Shown in pieces: positions 1 through 9,182 of a stretch of DNA of 64,000 nucleotides. The stretch's first letter is position 1. The number at the start of each line of letters is the position of its first letter. Made by a program: the position numbers and the translations under genes. The stretch comes from Rhodanobacter sp. (GTDB taxonomy: Bacteria > Pseudomonadota > Gammaproteobacteria > Xanthomonadales > Rhodanobacteraceae). The notes beneath the pieces were generated by a model, which saw only the letters and a list, made by a program, of their open reading frames with translations, did not search any database and had not been told where the DNA came from. Location: positions 32,642 to 96,641 of the forward strand of contig SCSE01000078.1 of the NCBI GenBank assembly GCA_004298015.1, written 5' to 3'.

Positions 1-323
1 GCAGTTGGTTGATGGCAGGCACCTTCGTGGCCATCGGTGCGTGCCTGTCCGCGGTGACGCAAAGTCAGGTCGTGGCTTTCATCCTGACCGCGCTGGTGTG
101 TGTATTGCTGATACTGGCGGGGCAGCAACAGGTGCTGGATTTCTTCCATGGCACGCTGCCCCGGCAACTGATCAGGGTGGCGATGGAGCTCAGCATGCTC
201 CATCATTTCGAGGCGATCGCCCGCGGTGTGCTGGATTTGCGCGACATGCTGTATTTCGTGCTGAGCATGGTTGGCTGGTTGATCGCCGGTGTGCTGGTGC
301 TTGATCTGAAGCGGATGCGTTGA
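1..323 (+). CDS. ABC-2 type transporter permease, C-terminal part (GldF-like)
   Basis: This is the last ~106 codons of a gene that begins outside the window; the frame is open to the left edge. What remains has two closely spaced hydrophobic segments (about residues 5-45 of the fragment) and a final membrane segment just before a short basic tail ending in LKRMR, as at the end of ABC-2 membrane subunits. The stop lies 4 bases before the ATG of a GldG-like auxiliary protein, so the two are probably co-transcribed. Such pairs usually follow an ATPase gene, presumably further left. The substrate is unknown; the GldF assignment rests mainly on the neighbour. Confidence 0.7.
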   Translation, partial: SWLMAGTFVAIGACLSAVTQSQVVAFILTALVCVLLILAGQQQVLDFFHGTLPRQLIRVAMELSMLHHFEAIARGVLDLRDMLYFVLSMVGWLIAGVLVLDLKRMR

Positions 324-327
324 CCTG

Positions 328-2259
328 ATGGCACGATTGCGCCTGCCGGCGGTATTGACCGCGCCGATTCACCTGAGCCGACGCGTGATGCTGTACTTGC
401 GTCTGCTGTTGCTGGTGCTGGTCATCGTGCCGGTGATCGTCAGCAGTGGTCGCTGGTTGCATGTGTCGCGCATCGACCTGACCACGGATCATCTGTATAC
501 CCTCACCCCCGGCACGCTGAAGATTGTCGACGGGCTGCGGCGGCCGCTTGATCTGACCTTGTATTTTTCCAGCCACGCAACCCGGGATTTGCCGCAACTG
601 CGCAGCTATGAGCAGCGTGTGCGTGAAATGTTGCAGGAAATGGCCGTGCGATCGCATGGGCGCATTCACCTTCAGGTAATCGATCCGGTACCCTATTCGG
701 ATGACGAGACCAACGCCGAGGGTGGTGGCCTGACCGCTGCCAGCGGCGGCGGCAACGGTGAGCGCGTGTTCTTTGGCCTGGTCGGTAGCGTCCTGCCGGC
801 GAAGGCGACGCCCGACGGGCACGCGATCACAGACCGGGGGGGCGGGAAAATACTGTCAATCCCGTTTTTCGACCCGGCTCGCGAGGCCTTTCTCGAATAC
901 GACATCGCCAAGCTGCTGTATGAGTTGAACCAGTCCAGCAAGCCGTTGGTCGGTGTGATCAGCTCGCTGCCGGTCGCTGGCAACCCGTTGCTGGGGGTGC
1001 CGCCATGGACCGTGATGCAGCAGCTCAATCAGCTGTTCGATGTGAAGATGCTGGATCAGACCACGTTGAAGAGCATCAGTGACCGGATCAAGGTGCTGTT
1101 GCTGATTCATCCGCGTGACTTGTCTGTCGATGCGCAATATGCAATCGATCAGTATGTATTGCGCGGCGGCCACCTGGTGGTCTTCGTCGATCCCGATGCG
1201 GAGTTGGAAGCACCAGCAGTCCCGGCCGTTCCGGCCATCAATCCGCGATCTGCCGGGGTCAGCTCCAACCTGCCGCGGCTGTTTGCCGCGTGGGGCGTTC
1301 TCTACAACCCGGACAAGGTTGTGCTGGATCGTTCACGCGCCTTGCCGATCGAGCTGGCCGGCAGCAGCTTCAATCACCCGGCAATGCTCGCGCTGGGTTC
1401 GCAGCAGCTCAACCACGACGATGTCGTTACCGCAAGCCTGCAACGCATCAATGTTGCGACCATCGGTTATTTCAATCTCGCCGCCGATGCACACACGCGA
1501 TTGATTCCACTGTTGCAGAGCAGCGCGCAGGCCGAGGCCGTATCGACACAAAGGGTGCTGCAGGACAGTAACCATCCGAGCCAGCTGCTGCAGGGCTACA
1601 AGCCGGACAATATCCATTATGTGCTGGCGGCGCGGCTGCGCGGTCCATTCACCAGCGCCTTTCCGGAGCGAGCCGGCCAGCCCGGGCATCTGGCGCGGTC
1701 GGTGCCGAATGCCGAGGTCATCCTGATCGCCGATACGGACTTGTTGAACGATCGGCTATGGGTCGAGCCGCAAAACATCCTGGGGCAGACCATGATGCGG
1801 GTGTTCGCCAACAACGGTGATTTTGTCAACAACCTGGTGGACAACCTCAGCGGGTCGTCGGCACTGTTGTCGATTCGGGGTCGCTCTACCTCGCAGCGGC
1901 CGTTCACCCGGGTCCAGGCGCTGCGCAACGTGGCCGATCAGAAATTTCTGCAGAAGGAGCGCGAGCTGGAGCAGGAGCTCGCCGATACCCGGCGGCGACT
2001 GCGGGAGCTGCAGCCAGTCAAAGGCAGTCAGCCCGGCCTGGTCACCACGGAGCAGCGTCACGAGATCGAGCAATTTCGCCAGCGCCAGATGGCGATCAAC
2101 AAGGCGCTGCGCGATGTGCAGCATCAACTCAACGCGGAAATCGATGCCCTGGGACTGCGCTTGAAGGTGATCAACATCGTGCTGGTGCCGGCGCTGGTGG
2201 TCTTGATCGGCCTGCTTTACGGTTGGCGGCGTGCCCGGCGCAGCCGGCGGCGCCGTTGA
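328..2259 (+). CDS. GldG-like auxiliary subunit of an ABC-2 transport system
   Basis: This 643-residue protein has one membrane segment near residues 21-41, a large periplasmic portion, a coiled coil at about 537-612 rich in Glu, Arg and Gln, and a second membrane segment at about 612-633 followed by a strongly basic tail. Two end anchors around a soluble middle match the ABC_transp_aux/GldG family of uncharacterised ABC systems first noted in gliding motility. Outside Bacteroidetes these proteins are not known to serve gliding, and the substrate is unknown. The start is the ATG 4 bases after the upstream permease stop. An operon with that permease is likely. Confidence 0.75.
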   Translation: MARLRLPAVLTAPIHLSRRVMLYLRLLLLVLVIVPVIVSSGRWLHVSRIDLTTDHLYTLTPGTLKIVDGLRRPLDLTLYFSSHATRDLPQLRSYEQRVREMLQEMAVRSHGRIHLQVIDPVPYSDDETNAEGGGLTAASGGGNGERVFFGLVGSVLPAKATPDGHAITDRGGGKILSIPFFDPAREAFLEYDIAKLLYELNQSSKPLVGVISSLPVAGNPLLGVPPWTVMQQLNQLFDVKMLDQTTLKSISDRIKVLLLIHPRDLSVDAQYAIDQYVLRGGHLVVFVDPDAELEAPAVPAVPAINPRSAGVSSNLPRLFAAWGVLYNPDKVVLDRSRALPIELAGSSFNHPAMLALGSQQLNHDDVVTASLQRINVATIGYFNLAADAHTRLIPLLQSSAQAEAVSTQRVLQDSNHPSQLLQGYKPDNIHYVLAARLRGPFTSAFPERAGQPGHLARSVPNAEVILIADTDLLNDRLWVEPQNILGQTMMRVFANNGDFVNNLVDNLSGSSALLSIRGRSTSQRPFTRVQALRNVADQKFLQKERELEQELADTRRRLRELQPVKGSQPGLVTTEQRHEIEQFRQRQMAINKALRDVQHQLNAEIDALGLRLKVINIVLVPALVVLIGLLYGWRRARRSRRRR

Positions 2260-2351
2260 GGGTGGCAATCCGCCGCGACAAGGCTATGGTGGACGGCATT
2301 ATGCTGGGCGATGACCGCTTGATACGGGCGGGGTAGGGGTGCGGTGAAGTG

Positions 2352-3221
2352 ATGGCGACGTTGTTGAAATGGATTGTGCCGTGGGAGTTTTCGTGGGCGT
2401 TCCTGGCGACGTTCGTGCTGACATGTGTGCTGTATTTTCGCGGCAGCCGCCGGTTGCAGGTCAGTCTCAGTCGCCAGCTCTCATTCTGGGTCGGCATGGC
2501 GATCATCTACCTGTCGCTGCATACCTACCTCGACTACTACGCCGAGCATGAGTTTTTCGTGCACCGTCTGCAGCAACTCCTGCTGCATCATCTTGCCCCG
2601 TTGCTGATTGTCACCGCTTACCCGGCCAGTACGTTGCGCGCGGGCTTGCCCTTGTGGTGGCGGTTGCGGGTATTGCGACCGCTGCAACGCTCATGGCCGT
2701 GGCGAGTGATCAGCGGAGTGCTGTTGAATCCCACCGTGGCGACGCTGTTGTTCATCTTCTTTGTGCTGGTGTGGCTTATCCCGTCGATGCAGACGCTGGC
2801 GATGCTGGACTGGCGCATCTATCGCTTCATGAACTGGACGATGTTGATCAGCGGATTCGCCTACTGGGCCCTGGTGCTCGATCATCGACCGCATCCACCC
2901 GGCCGGATGGTGGTGGGAATGCGCGTCTTGTCGCCGGCGATCACCATGACGCCGCAGATTCTGGCCGGTGCGATCGTGACCTTTTCGCGGACCGACCTGT
3001 ATCCGATCTTCGAGATTTGCGGTCGCGCGTTCACCTTCAATGTGCTGACCGGCCAGATGATCGGCGGCATCATTACCTGGGTACCGGCGGCGCTGATCGA
3101 GTCGATCGGCGGCTTGATGGCGCTGCGTCAGTGGTTGCGGCTGTCCCGTAATGGCCGGCTGCCGCGACAGCGCTCGTTGCGGCAGCCGGTGGCGCGATCC
3201 ATCACCATCGGGCCGGATTGA
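2352..3221 (+). CDS. ctaG: cytochrome c oxidase assembly protein, caa3_CtaG family
   Basis: An integral membrane protein of about 289 residues with six or seven hydrophobic segments and conserved His residues (for example in HHLAPLL and RPHPPGRM), as in the caa3_CtaG family, which takes part in copper insertion into haem-copper oxidases. This is not the Cox11-type CtaG of the same name. GTG at 2349 directly precedes the chosen ATG and is also possible. It faces the PCu(A)C and SCO1 genes across a 67-base gap, which supports a shared role in oxidase copper assembly. Confidence 0.8.
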   Translation: MATLLKWIVPWEFSWAFLATFVLTCVLYFRGSRRLQVSLSRQLSFWVGMAIIYLSLHTYLDYYAEHEFFVHRLQQLLLHHLAPLLIVTAYPASTLRAGLPLWWRLRVLRPLQRSWPWRVISGVLLNPTVATLLFIFFVLVWLIPSMQTLAMLDWRIYRFMNWTMLISGFAYWALVLDHRPHPPGRMVVGMRVLSPAITMTPQILAGAIVTFSRTDLYPIFEICGRAFTFNVLTGQMIGGIITWVPAALIESIGGLMALRQWLRLSRNGRLPRQRSLRQPVARSITIGPD

Positions 3222-3288
3222 CCAACCTGCGCAGCGTGCCGTCGCGACGATGGCGATCGCCGCCGGCCGGTGTTTCGTTCAGCGCCGT

Positions 3289-3741
3289 TCAGTCGCTCGC
3301 GCCCATGGCATTTGCCGGGCGGGCGATGAAGTCGCTGACCAGGCTGCTGCCATCGCTGAAGCGGAGGGTTATCTTGACGATGTCGCCGGGTTTGACCGCA
3401 CGAACAGCCTTCATCAGCATCAGATGATAGCCGCCCGGCGTGAGGCTGGCGGTGCCATGAGCTGGTATCTTGAGCGATTTCACCTTGTACATGCGGCTGA
3501 CCCCACCCTGGGTCGAGCTCTGGTGCAACATCACCTCGGCATAGGCCGCGCTGCTGGCGCCGCTCAAGGCTTCTGCCTGGTCACTGCTGTTTGTCAGCGT
3601 CACGTAGGCTCCGGCAGGGAGCTTGCCAGGCAGGATGCGAATCCACCCCTGGGTGGCTGTGACATGCGTTGCCGCGCTGGCGTGGGCGCCAGCAGCGAGC
3701 ATCAGGCCGGCCAGCAGCAGAGGCAGTGTGCATATTTTCAT
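3289..3741 (-). CDS. PCu(A)C periplasmic copper chaperone
   Basis: 150 residues with a cleavable signal peptide (about 1-24). The copper site is complete: H73, M84, H106 and M108 follow the family spacing H-X10-M-X21-H-X-M. These proteins hand Cu(I) to SCO1 or directly to the CuA site of cytochrome oxidase subunit II in the periplasm. The ATG overlaps the stop of the upstream SCO1 gene by one base, so the two are translationally coupled in the order SCO1-PCu(A)C. Confidence 0.9.
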   Translation of the reverse strand: MKICTLPLLLAGLMLAAGAHASAATHVTATQGWIRILPGKLPAGAYVTLTNSSDQAEALSGASSAAYAEVMLHQSSTQGGVSRMYKVKSLKIPAHGTASLTPGGYHLMLMKAVRAVKPGDIVKITLRFSDGSSLVSDFIARPANAMGASD

Positions 3742-4355
3742 CAGGAGGCTCCGTTGCTCAGCAATAGATGCAGGTCGTGGACGAGATCATCCTGCGAATC
3801 TGCCGGCGTCGACAGCACCCGGGGATTGCCCTGGCGGTCGAACACGTAGATCGCCGAGCTGTGGCTGACTTCATAATTGCCGTCAGTGGTCGCCGGTTCG
3901 CGGGTGAAAGAGGCGCGATAGCGCTTGACCAGGGCCTCGATGTCACCGGGTGAGCCGGTCAGGCCGATGGCATGCGAGTCGAACGCCTTGACGTAGCCGT
4001 GCAATATCGCTGGCGTATCACGCCCCGGATCGACCGTGACAAACAGGATGCGCGCGCCGTCGGCAAGTTTGCCTAGGCGCTGCATCACCACATGCAGGTG
4101 CGCCAGCGTCAGCGGGCAGACATCAGGGCAGTGGGTGTAGCCGAAATACAGCAATACCACCTTGCCGCGATAGTGGCTCGCCGATACCGTCTTGCCCTCG
4201 TCGTTGGTGAGGGTAAATTCAAGTGGCGGCATGTGGCCGGTGACATTGGTCAGCCGGAACGGTAGCGGCTCGGGACGATGACAGCCGCCGAGCAGCAAGG
4301 CGAGGGCCAGCGGTATCAACCACAGGGTGGGGCGCAGCAGGTAGCGGAGCTTCAT
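3741..4355 (-). CDS. SCO1/SenC copper-delivery lipoprotein
   Basis: 204 residues from the ATG at 4355. The N-terminus has a hydrophobic segment ending in LLGGC (Cys25), a likely lipobox, so the protein is probably anchored in the periplasm. The thioredoxin-like fold carries the SCO copper motif CPDVCP (Cys76, Cys80) and the third ligand His165 in SHSSAIYVFD. SCO proteins metallate or reduce the CuA centre of cytochrome c oxidase. It is coupled by a one-base overlap to the PCu(A)C gene. An upstream in-frame extension to 4520 is open but has no signal-peptide character and runs into the divergent gene, so I rejected it. Confidence 0.9.
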   Translation of the reverse strand: MKLRYLLRPTLWLIPLALALLLGGCHRPEPLPFRLTNVTGHMPPLEFTLTNDEGKTVSASHYRGKVVLLYFGYTHCPDVCPLTLAHLHVVMQRLGKLADGARILFVTVDPGRDTPAILHGYVKAFDSHAIGLTGSPGDIEALVKRYRASFTREPATTDGNYEVSHSSAIYVFDRQGNPRVLSTPADSQDDLVHDLHLLLSNGAS

Positions 4356-4430
4356 GCGAGAATCCACGGGTCTGAACCGCCCAAGCATACCGCGCTGACA
4401 ACGGCACGTCCCCGATCGAGGAAAATCGAC

Positions 4431-4808
4431 ATGATGCAACAACCTGTCAGTGTCCACGCCGGTTGGCTGGTGGGTTTGGCCGGTGCCAGTGCCGTCATGT
4501 TCGGGGCCTTCGGGGCGCATGCATTGCGCGGCTCACTCGATGCCGACCATCTTGCGTTGTGGCATACCGCCGTCGACTACCACATCTGGCATGCAATGGC
4601 GTTGGCGATAGCAGTCAGCATGGGAAGCGGACGGGCGGGTCGCGTGGCGGCCGGTGCCTTTGCCGTAGGCATCGTGTTGTTCAGCGGCAGCCTCTATGCG
4701 CTGGCGCTTGGCGCACCGTATTGGACAGGCATTATTACGCCCTTCGGCGGTCTGGCCTTCATTGCCGGCTGGATCGCGCTGGGCCTGTCGTTGCGCCGAA
4801 TGGGCTGA
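4431..4808 (+). CDS. DUF423 (YgdD-type) small membrane protein
   Basis: 125 residues with about four membrane segments and the family's typical start region containing MFGAFGAHAL. GAGGAAAA lies about 8 bases before ATG 4431. DUF423 proteins are widespread inner-membrane proteins without a settled function. The gene is divergent from the SCO1 gene with a 75-base space that must hold both promoters. Confidence 0.85.
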   Translation: MMQQPVSVHAGWLVGLAGASAVMFGAFGAHALRGSLDADHLALWHTAVDYHIWHAMALAIAVSMGSGRAGRVAAGAFAVGIVLFSGSLYALALGAPYWTGIITPFGGLAFIAGWIALGLSLRRMG

Positions 4809-4872
4809 AGGCCACCTCCAGGCGTGGTGCCCATGTCATGCGCCTGTCACGGAGCGGGTTCACGCTGTACGC

Positions 4873-5247
4873 ATGAGTATTCTGGCATCGATCCGCTCTC
4901 CTTCCTGGCTATCGGCGCTGGCCTTGGCGGCGATCGTGCTGGGTGGATTTGGCCTGAACGACTATCCGCGGGTGCGCTCGGGAGCCACGCCCGCCCTCGA
5001 CGCCATGGCGCAGTGGCGTGACCAAGGCCACAACTGGCTGCTGGTGGCTGATGGAAAAGCGGATGAGCTGGTGGTCTACAACGCCACCAACGGACGTCCA
5101 CTGCATCGGATCAAGATTGAGCATGGCTTGCAGAACGTCGATGCGCTGGTGCAGCGTGACGGTCACTTGTTCCTGATTGACGCTGCCGGCAAGCGGGAGG
5201 AAATTTCCCTACCCCAGCTGCGGGTCGCCTCGGTGGACGGTCACTGA
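4873..5247 (+). CDS. hypothetical protein with an N-terminal membrane anchor
   Basis: About 124 residues. Residues ~10-28 form a single hydrophobic segment, followed by a soluble domain in which short beta-strand-like stretches alternate with turns (for instance LLVADGKADELVVYN and GHLFLIDAAGKREE), reminiscent of one or two beta-propeller-like blades. I recognise no family. It follows the DUF423 gene by 64 bases on the same strand. The ATG at 4873 was chosen because the hydrophobic anchor starts directly after it. Confidence 0.55.
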   Translation: MSILASIRSPSWLSALALAAIVLGGFGLNDYPRVRSGATPALDAMAQWRDQGHNWLLVADGKADELVVYNATNGRPLHRIKIEHGLQNVDALVQRDGHLFLIDAAGKREEISLPQLRVASVDGH

Positions 5248-5583
5248 CGGGCTTATGCCATACAATCAGCGCCTCGCGCGGCGAAGAAGTGCCTGCTCCT
5301 TCGTTGAGTACCAGCGCTTGAGCGGCAACGCTGGAGGTTGCACAGGTCCCGTGCAGAGGGCATCGACCGACGCCCGATCTTGGCATTTTAATGACTGTGC
5401 GTACCCTCGATAGACGCACCCTATGGCGATAGCCTCATCTCGCGCTCCAATGTGTCTACGGCCCAAACTCCTGGCCCGCCGGCATCGGCATCCATGGGAA
5501 GATGTTGCCGGTCTGTCTGAGCACGACACCGCCGTTGTCGGCCACAGGCCGTTACACTGCGGCTTTGTCCCAGGAGCCCGTTG
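5248..5583 (+). ncRNA. intergenic region with a row of hairpins; candidate structured RNA
   Basis: No supportable protein gene lies in these 336 bases. Perfect short stems follow one another: 5282-5286/5299-5303, 5311-5316/5329-5334, 5339-5343/5351-5355, 5358-5361/5372-5375, 5397-5402/5414-5419 and a GGC/GCC hairpin at 5424-5433. A -10-like TACAAT sits at 5261-5266 with no convincing -35. purT has its own -10-like TACACT at 5553-5558, after the hairpins, so the structured part may be a separate transcript. It matches no RNA family I know: 4.5S, tmRNA, RNase P and riboswitch cores are absent. Direction and boundaries are uncertain. Confidence 0.25.
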
Positions 5584-6765
5584 ATGAAGCCATTTGGCAC
5601 TCCCTATTCCGAACATGCCATACGTGTGCTGCTGCTGGGCGCGGGCGAGTTGGGCAAGGAGGTGGCGATCGAGTTGCAGCGCTATGCGGTGGAAGTGATC
5701 GCGGTGGATCGCTACGCCGATGCACCGGCGATGCAGGTTGCCCATCGCAGCCATGTGGTTGACATGCTCGATGGCGGCGCGCTGCGCGCGGTGATTGCGC
5801 TGGAGCAGCCCGATCTGGTGGTGCCGGAAATCGAGGCGATTCACACCGCGACCTTGATCGAGTTGGAGAAAACCGGTTTGCGGGTGGTGCCCACCGCGCG
5901 AGCGGCGTGGCTGACGATGGATCGTGAAGGTATTCGCCGACTGGCCGCCGAAGAATTGAAGCTGCCAACCTCGCCGTACCGTTTCTGCGATGACGAGCTG
6001 GAGTACCGCGAGGCGGTGGCCGAGATCGGCCTGCCGTTTGTGATCAAGCCGGTAATGAGTTCTTCCGGCAAGGGCCAGAGCGTAGTGCGACGCGAGCATG
6101 AACTGGCTGCGGCATGGGTATACGCCCAGTCAGGCGGTCGCGCCGGCAAGGGTCGGGTGATCGTCGAGGGCTTCGTCGATTTCGACTACGAGATCACCCT
6201 GCTCACGGTATGCCACCGGGATGGGGTCAGTTTCTGTGCGCCGATCGGCCATCGCCAGGAGGACGGTGATTACCGCGAATCCTGGCAGCCGCAACCGATG
6301 AGCGAGGTCGCCGTGGCCGAGGCGCAGCGCCAGGCGGCGGCGATTACCGGTGCGCTCGGTGGTTGGGGAGTATTCGGGGTGGAATGCTTCGTCAAGGGCG
6401 ACGACGTGATCTTTTCCGAAGTCAGTCCGCGTCCGCACGACACCGGCCTGGTCACCCTGGTTTCGCAGGAGTTGTCGGAATTCGCGCTACACGCGCGAGC
6501 GATCCTTGGCCTGCCGATACCCGTGATCCGGCAGTTCGGCGCTTCGGCCTCTTGCGCCGTGCTGGTGGAGGGCGATGGCGTAGCGCCGCGATATTTCAAC
6601 GTGGCCGAAGCACTGGTCGAGCCCGATACCCAGCTGCGAATTTTCGGCAAGCCGAATGTGCAAGGGCGCAGGCGAATGGCGGTAACGCTGGCGCGCGCCG
6701 AGAACATCGAGGCAGCGAGGTCCCGGGCCGCACGCGCGGCGGCACAACTGCGCGTGGAGCTTTGA
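5584..6765 (+). CDS. purT: formate-dependent phosphoribosylglycinamide formyltransferase 2
   Basis: 393 residues, the usual PurT length. It converts GAR plus formate and ATP to formyl-GAR in purine synthesis, independently of folate. Residues 19-26 (GAGELGKE) form the N-terminal nucleotide-binding loop of this ATP-grasp enzyme, and the metal-binding segment [10 protein letters not shown] starts at residue 279. CAGGAG lies 7-8 bases before the ATG. A TTG directly before the ATG is in frame but needless. A perfect 8-bp hairpin follows the stop. Confidence 0.95.
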   Translation: MKPFGTPYSEHAIRVLLLGAGELGKEVAIELQRYAVEVIAVDRYADAPAMQVAHRSHVVDMLDGGALRAVIALEQPDLVVPEIEAIHTATLIELEKTGLRVVPTARAAWLTMDREGIRRLAAEELKLPTSPYRFCDDELEYREAVAEIGLPFVIKPVMSSSGKGQSVVRREHELAAAWVYAQSGGRAGKGRVIVEGFVDFDYEITLLTVCHRDGVSFCAPIGHRQEDGDYRESWQPQPMSEVAVAEAQRQAAAITGALGGWGVFGVECFVKGDDVIFSEVSPRPHDTGLVTLVSQELSEFALHARAILGLPIPVIRQFGASASCAVLVEGDGVAPRYFNVAEALVEPDTQLRIFGKPNVQGRRRMAVTLARAENIEAARSRAARAAAQLRVEL

Positions 6766-6766
6766 A

Positions 6767-6786
6767 CCCTGCTCTGCGGAGCAGGG
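6767..6786 (+). terminator. hairpin after purT, weak intrinsic terminator
   Basis: A perfect 8-bp stem (6767-6774 with 6779-6786) and a TGCG loop begin one base after the purT stop. Only TCTT follows, so it may pause or protect the 3' end rather than terminate fully. The next gene starts at 6819. Confidence 0.5.
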
Positions 6787-6818
6787 TCTTGCCTGATCGG
6801 GGCATGGCAGGGGAGAGC

Positions 6819-8342
6819 ATGATGCAGACGACGGGTTTTTCGCATTGGCTGGTGGTGCTGGTCGAGACTTTCGCAGCGGCTTTCGTATTGCTGCTGGCGA
6901 TCTCGGTAGTGTGGGTGCTGGTCACCTGGGTGACCGATCGCAAACAGACTGCGAACTCGGTGTTGCGCAACTTTCCGGTGATCGGGCACTTCCGCTACGG
7001 TTTCTCGCGGCTGGGCGAGTTCTTTCGGTAATACTTGTATTCCAGCGACCGCGAGGAGCTGCCGTTCAACCGCGCCCAGCGCGTGTGGGTCTATCGCGCA
7101 GCCGGGAATGCGGAAAACACCAATGCCTTCGGGTCCACCCGCGATCTGCGGGCCGAGGGCGTACCGTTCTTCGTCAACGCGGCGTTTCCAGCGCTGGGCG
7201 ACCATCGGGTGAAGCCCAGGCCGATACGCATCGGTCCTTATGCGCGCGAGCCGTACGACCATGCCGCGTTCTTCAATATCTCGGCGATGAGCTTTGGCGC
7301 GCTGTCGGCGCCGGCCGTGCGTGCGCTCTCGATCGGCGCGGCCAAGGCCGGTATCTGGCTGGATACCGGCGAGGGCGGCCTGGCCCCGTATCATCTGGAA
7401 GGTGGCTGCGACATCGTGTTCGAGATCGGCACCGCCAAGTACGGTGTGCGCACCCCCGACGGCAGGCTGGACGACGCCAAGCTCCAGGCGATCTGCGCGC
7501 ACAAGCAGGTCAGGATGGTCAGCATCAAGCTGGGCCAGGGCGCCAAGCCGGGCATGGGCGGGTTGTTGCCGGGGGCCAAGGTGACCGAGGAAATTGCGGC
7601 GATCCGGGGGATTCCGATGGGCGAGGATTCGCAGAGCCCCAACCGGCACCTGGATATCGCCAACGTCGCGGAACTGATGGATGCGATCACGCATATCCGT
7701 GGGCTCACCGGCAAGCCGGTCGGTTTCAAGGCGGTATTCGGCGGACTGGCGTGGATCGAGCAGCTGTGCGACGAGGTGCATCGGCGAGGGATCGAGAGCG
7801 CGCCGGATTTCATCATTGTCGATGGCTCCGAGGGCGGCACCGGCGCGGCGCCGCAAACCCTGATGGAAGAGGTTGGCCTGCCGCTGCACGAGGCGCTACC
7901 GGCGCTGGTCGATACCTTGATCGTCAAAGGTCTGCGCCAGCGGATCAAGGTGATCTGCGCGGGCAGACGCATTACCGCCTACGACGTGGCGTGGGCGTTG
8001 TCGGTCGGTACGGATTTCGTCAACTCGGCGCGCGGTTTCATGCTGGCACTGGGTTGCATCCAGTCGCTGCAGTGCAACCGCAATACCTGCCCGACCGGCA
8101 TCACCACGCAAAACCCGAAGTTGCAGCGCGGACTGGTGGTGACCGACAAAAGCGAAAAGGTCTACCACTATGCGACCAACGTGATGCGCGAGGTCGGGAT
8201 CATCGCCCACAGTTGCGGCGTCGATGACCCGCGCCAGCTCGATCGCAGCCACTGCCGGGTGGTCGGTGACGATGGGGTCTCGATTCCACTGGAGAAGCTG
8301 TTTCCGTATCCGGCCAAGGTCCGCAAGGTCGAATCGGCATAG
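6819..8342 (+). pseudogene. FMN-binding glutamate-synthase-like protein interrupted by an in-frame TAA
   Basis: From ATG 6819 (GGGGAGA just upstream) the frame encodes 70 residues: a membrane segment (about 11-36), then a segment containing NFPVIGHFRYGFSRLGEFFR. It stops at TAA 7029-7031 and continues in the same frame to 8342 with a full GltB-type FMN domain and the iron-sulfur pattern C-X5-C-X4-C (GCIQSLQCNRNTC). The intact paralogue at 19218-20792 has Gln74 where this gene has the TAA, so one CAA-to-TAA change explains it. TTG 7035 might allow restart four bases on, giving a 435-residue protein without the anchor. A sequencing error is also possible. Confidence 0.75.
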
Positions 8343-8419
8343 CGCAAGATCCGGGGTGATGCGGGCTGGGGGGCGCAGCGATGGCTGCGGTCCGTTCCCG
8401 GCACGTGCCAGGGCGGCAC

Positions 8420-9136
8420 TCACGCCGTGGGCGACGGCAGAATCCTCCAGCCGTCGGCAGTACGAATTTGCAGTGGCCGAAAGCGTCGCTTGTAGTCCAT
8501 CTTCGGGTGGCCGTCGATCCAGAAGCCCAGGTAGAGCCATGGCATGCCGCGGCGCCTGGCAAGCGCCACCTGCTGCAGGATCGCGTAGGTGCCAAGGCTG
8601 CGCCCGGCTTCCTCGGGATCGTAGAACGTATAGACCGCGGAAAGACCGTTGATGGAGACATCGGTGACGGCGACGGCGAGCAAACGCTCGCGCAGCCGCA
8701 GCTCCAGGAACAGCGTGGGGCTCCATGGTGCGGTGAGGAACCGGCGGAAATCGCTCGCCTCGGCCTCATCCATGCCGCCGCCAGGGTGACGGTTTTGCAG
8801 ATAGCGCTCGTACAAGGCGTGGCGCTCGCGGTTGTAGCCGGGCATCGATTCGCTGACCTGAAGGTCAGCATTGCGGTCGTGGCAGCGGCGCTGCGAACGG
8901 TCCGGCTGAAAGTGTTCCACGTCGATCCGGCACGGGGTGCAGGCGTGGCATTGCGGGCAGTTGGGAAGGTACACGTGGCCCCCGGCGCGGCGAAAGCCGC
9001 GTTCCAGCGCCGCTCCGTACAGTTTGTCGAGTTGGGGTGCGGCCGGGTCGATGACCAGATTCTGTGCCGTGCGATCGGCATAGTAGCCGCATGCATGGGG
9101 CAGGGTCTGGAACAGTCGGACGGGTTCGGAACGCAT
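8420..9136 (-). CDS. bpt: aspartate/glutamate leucyltransferase
   Basis: 238 residues. It transfers leucine from Leu-tRNA to N-terminal Asp or Glu of proteins, marking them for ClpS/ClpAP (bacterial N-end rule). The N-terminal half carries the ATE-family Cys motif (PNCPQCHACTPCR), and the C-terminal half has YLGFWIDGHPKMDYK, typical of the GNAT-like domain. Length and start agree with the Bpt family rather than eukaryotic Ate1. It lies 46 bases from the next minus-strand gene. Confidence 0.9.
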   Translation of the reverse strand: MRSEPVRLFQTLPHACGYYADRTAQNLVIDPAAPQLDKLYGAALERGFRRAGGHVYLPNCPQCHACTPCRIDVEHFQPDRSQRRCHDRNADLQVSESMPGYNRERHALYERYLQNRHPGGGMDEAEASDFRRFLTAPWSPTLFLELRLRERLLAVAVTDVSINGLSAVYTFYDPEEAGRSLGTYAILQQVALARRRGMPWLYLGFWIDGHPKMDYKRRFRPLQIRTADGWRILPSPTA

Positions 9137-9182
9137 GCCTCGATTCTATGCCCGGTGGCTTGGGTGGCACCATCGCACCCCG

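Noticed and set aside
1..3221. Gliding motility locus
   Set aside because: Only GldF/GldG-like subunits are seen; homologues are common in non-gliding proteobacteria.
4356..4520. Upstream extension of the SCO1 protein
   Set aside because: Overlaps the divergent DUF423 gene and would put the lipoprotein signal in the middle of the chain.
5248..5583. 6S RNA or 4.5S RNA upstream of purT
   Set aside because: No long closing stem with central bubble and no GGTCAGGTCCGGAAGG-type core; neighbours are not zapA or ygfA.
6270..7889. 539-codon minus-strand frame across purT and the FMN gene
   Set aside because: It spans two genes on the other strand and has low-complexity Arg/Gln/His-rich content typical of antisense frames.
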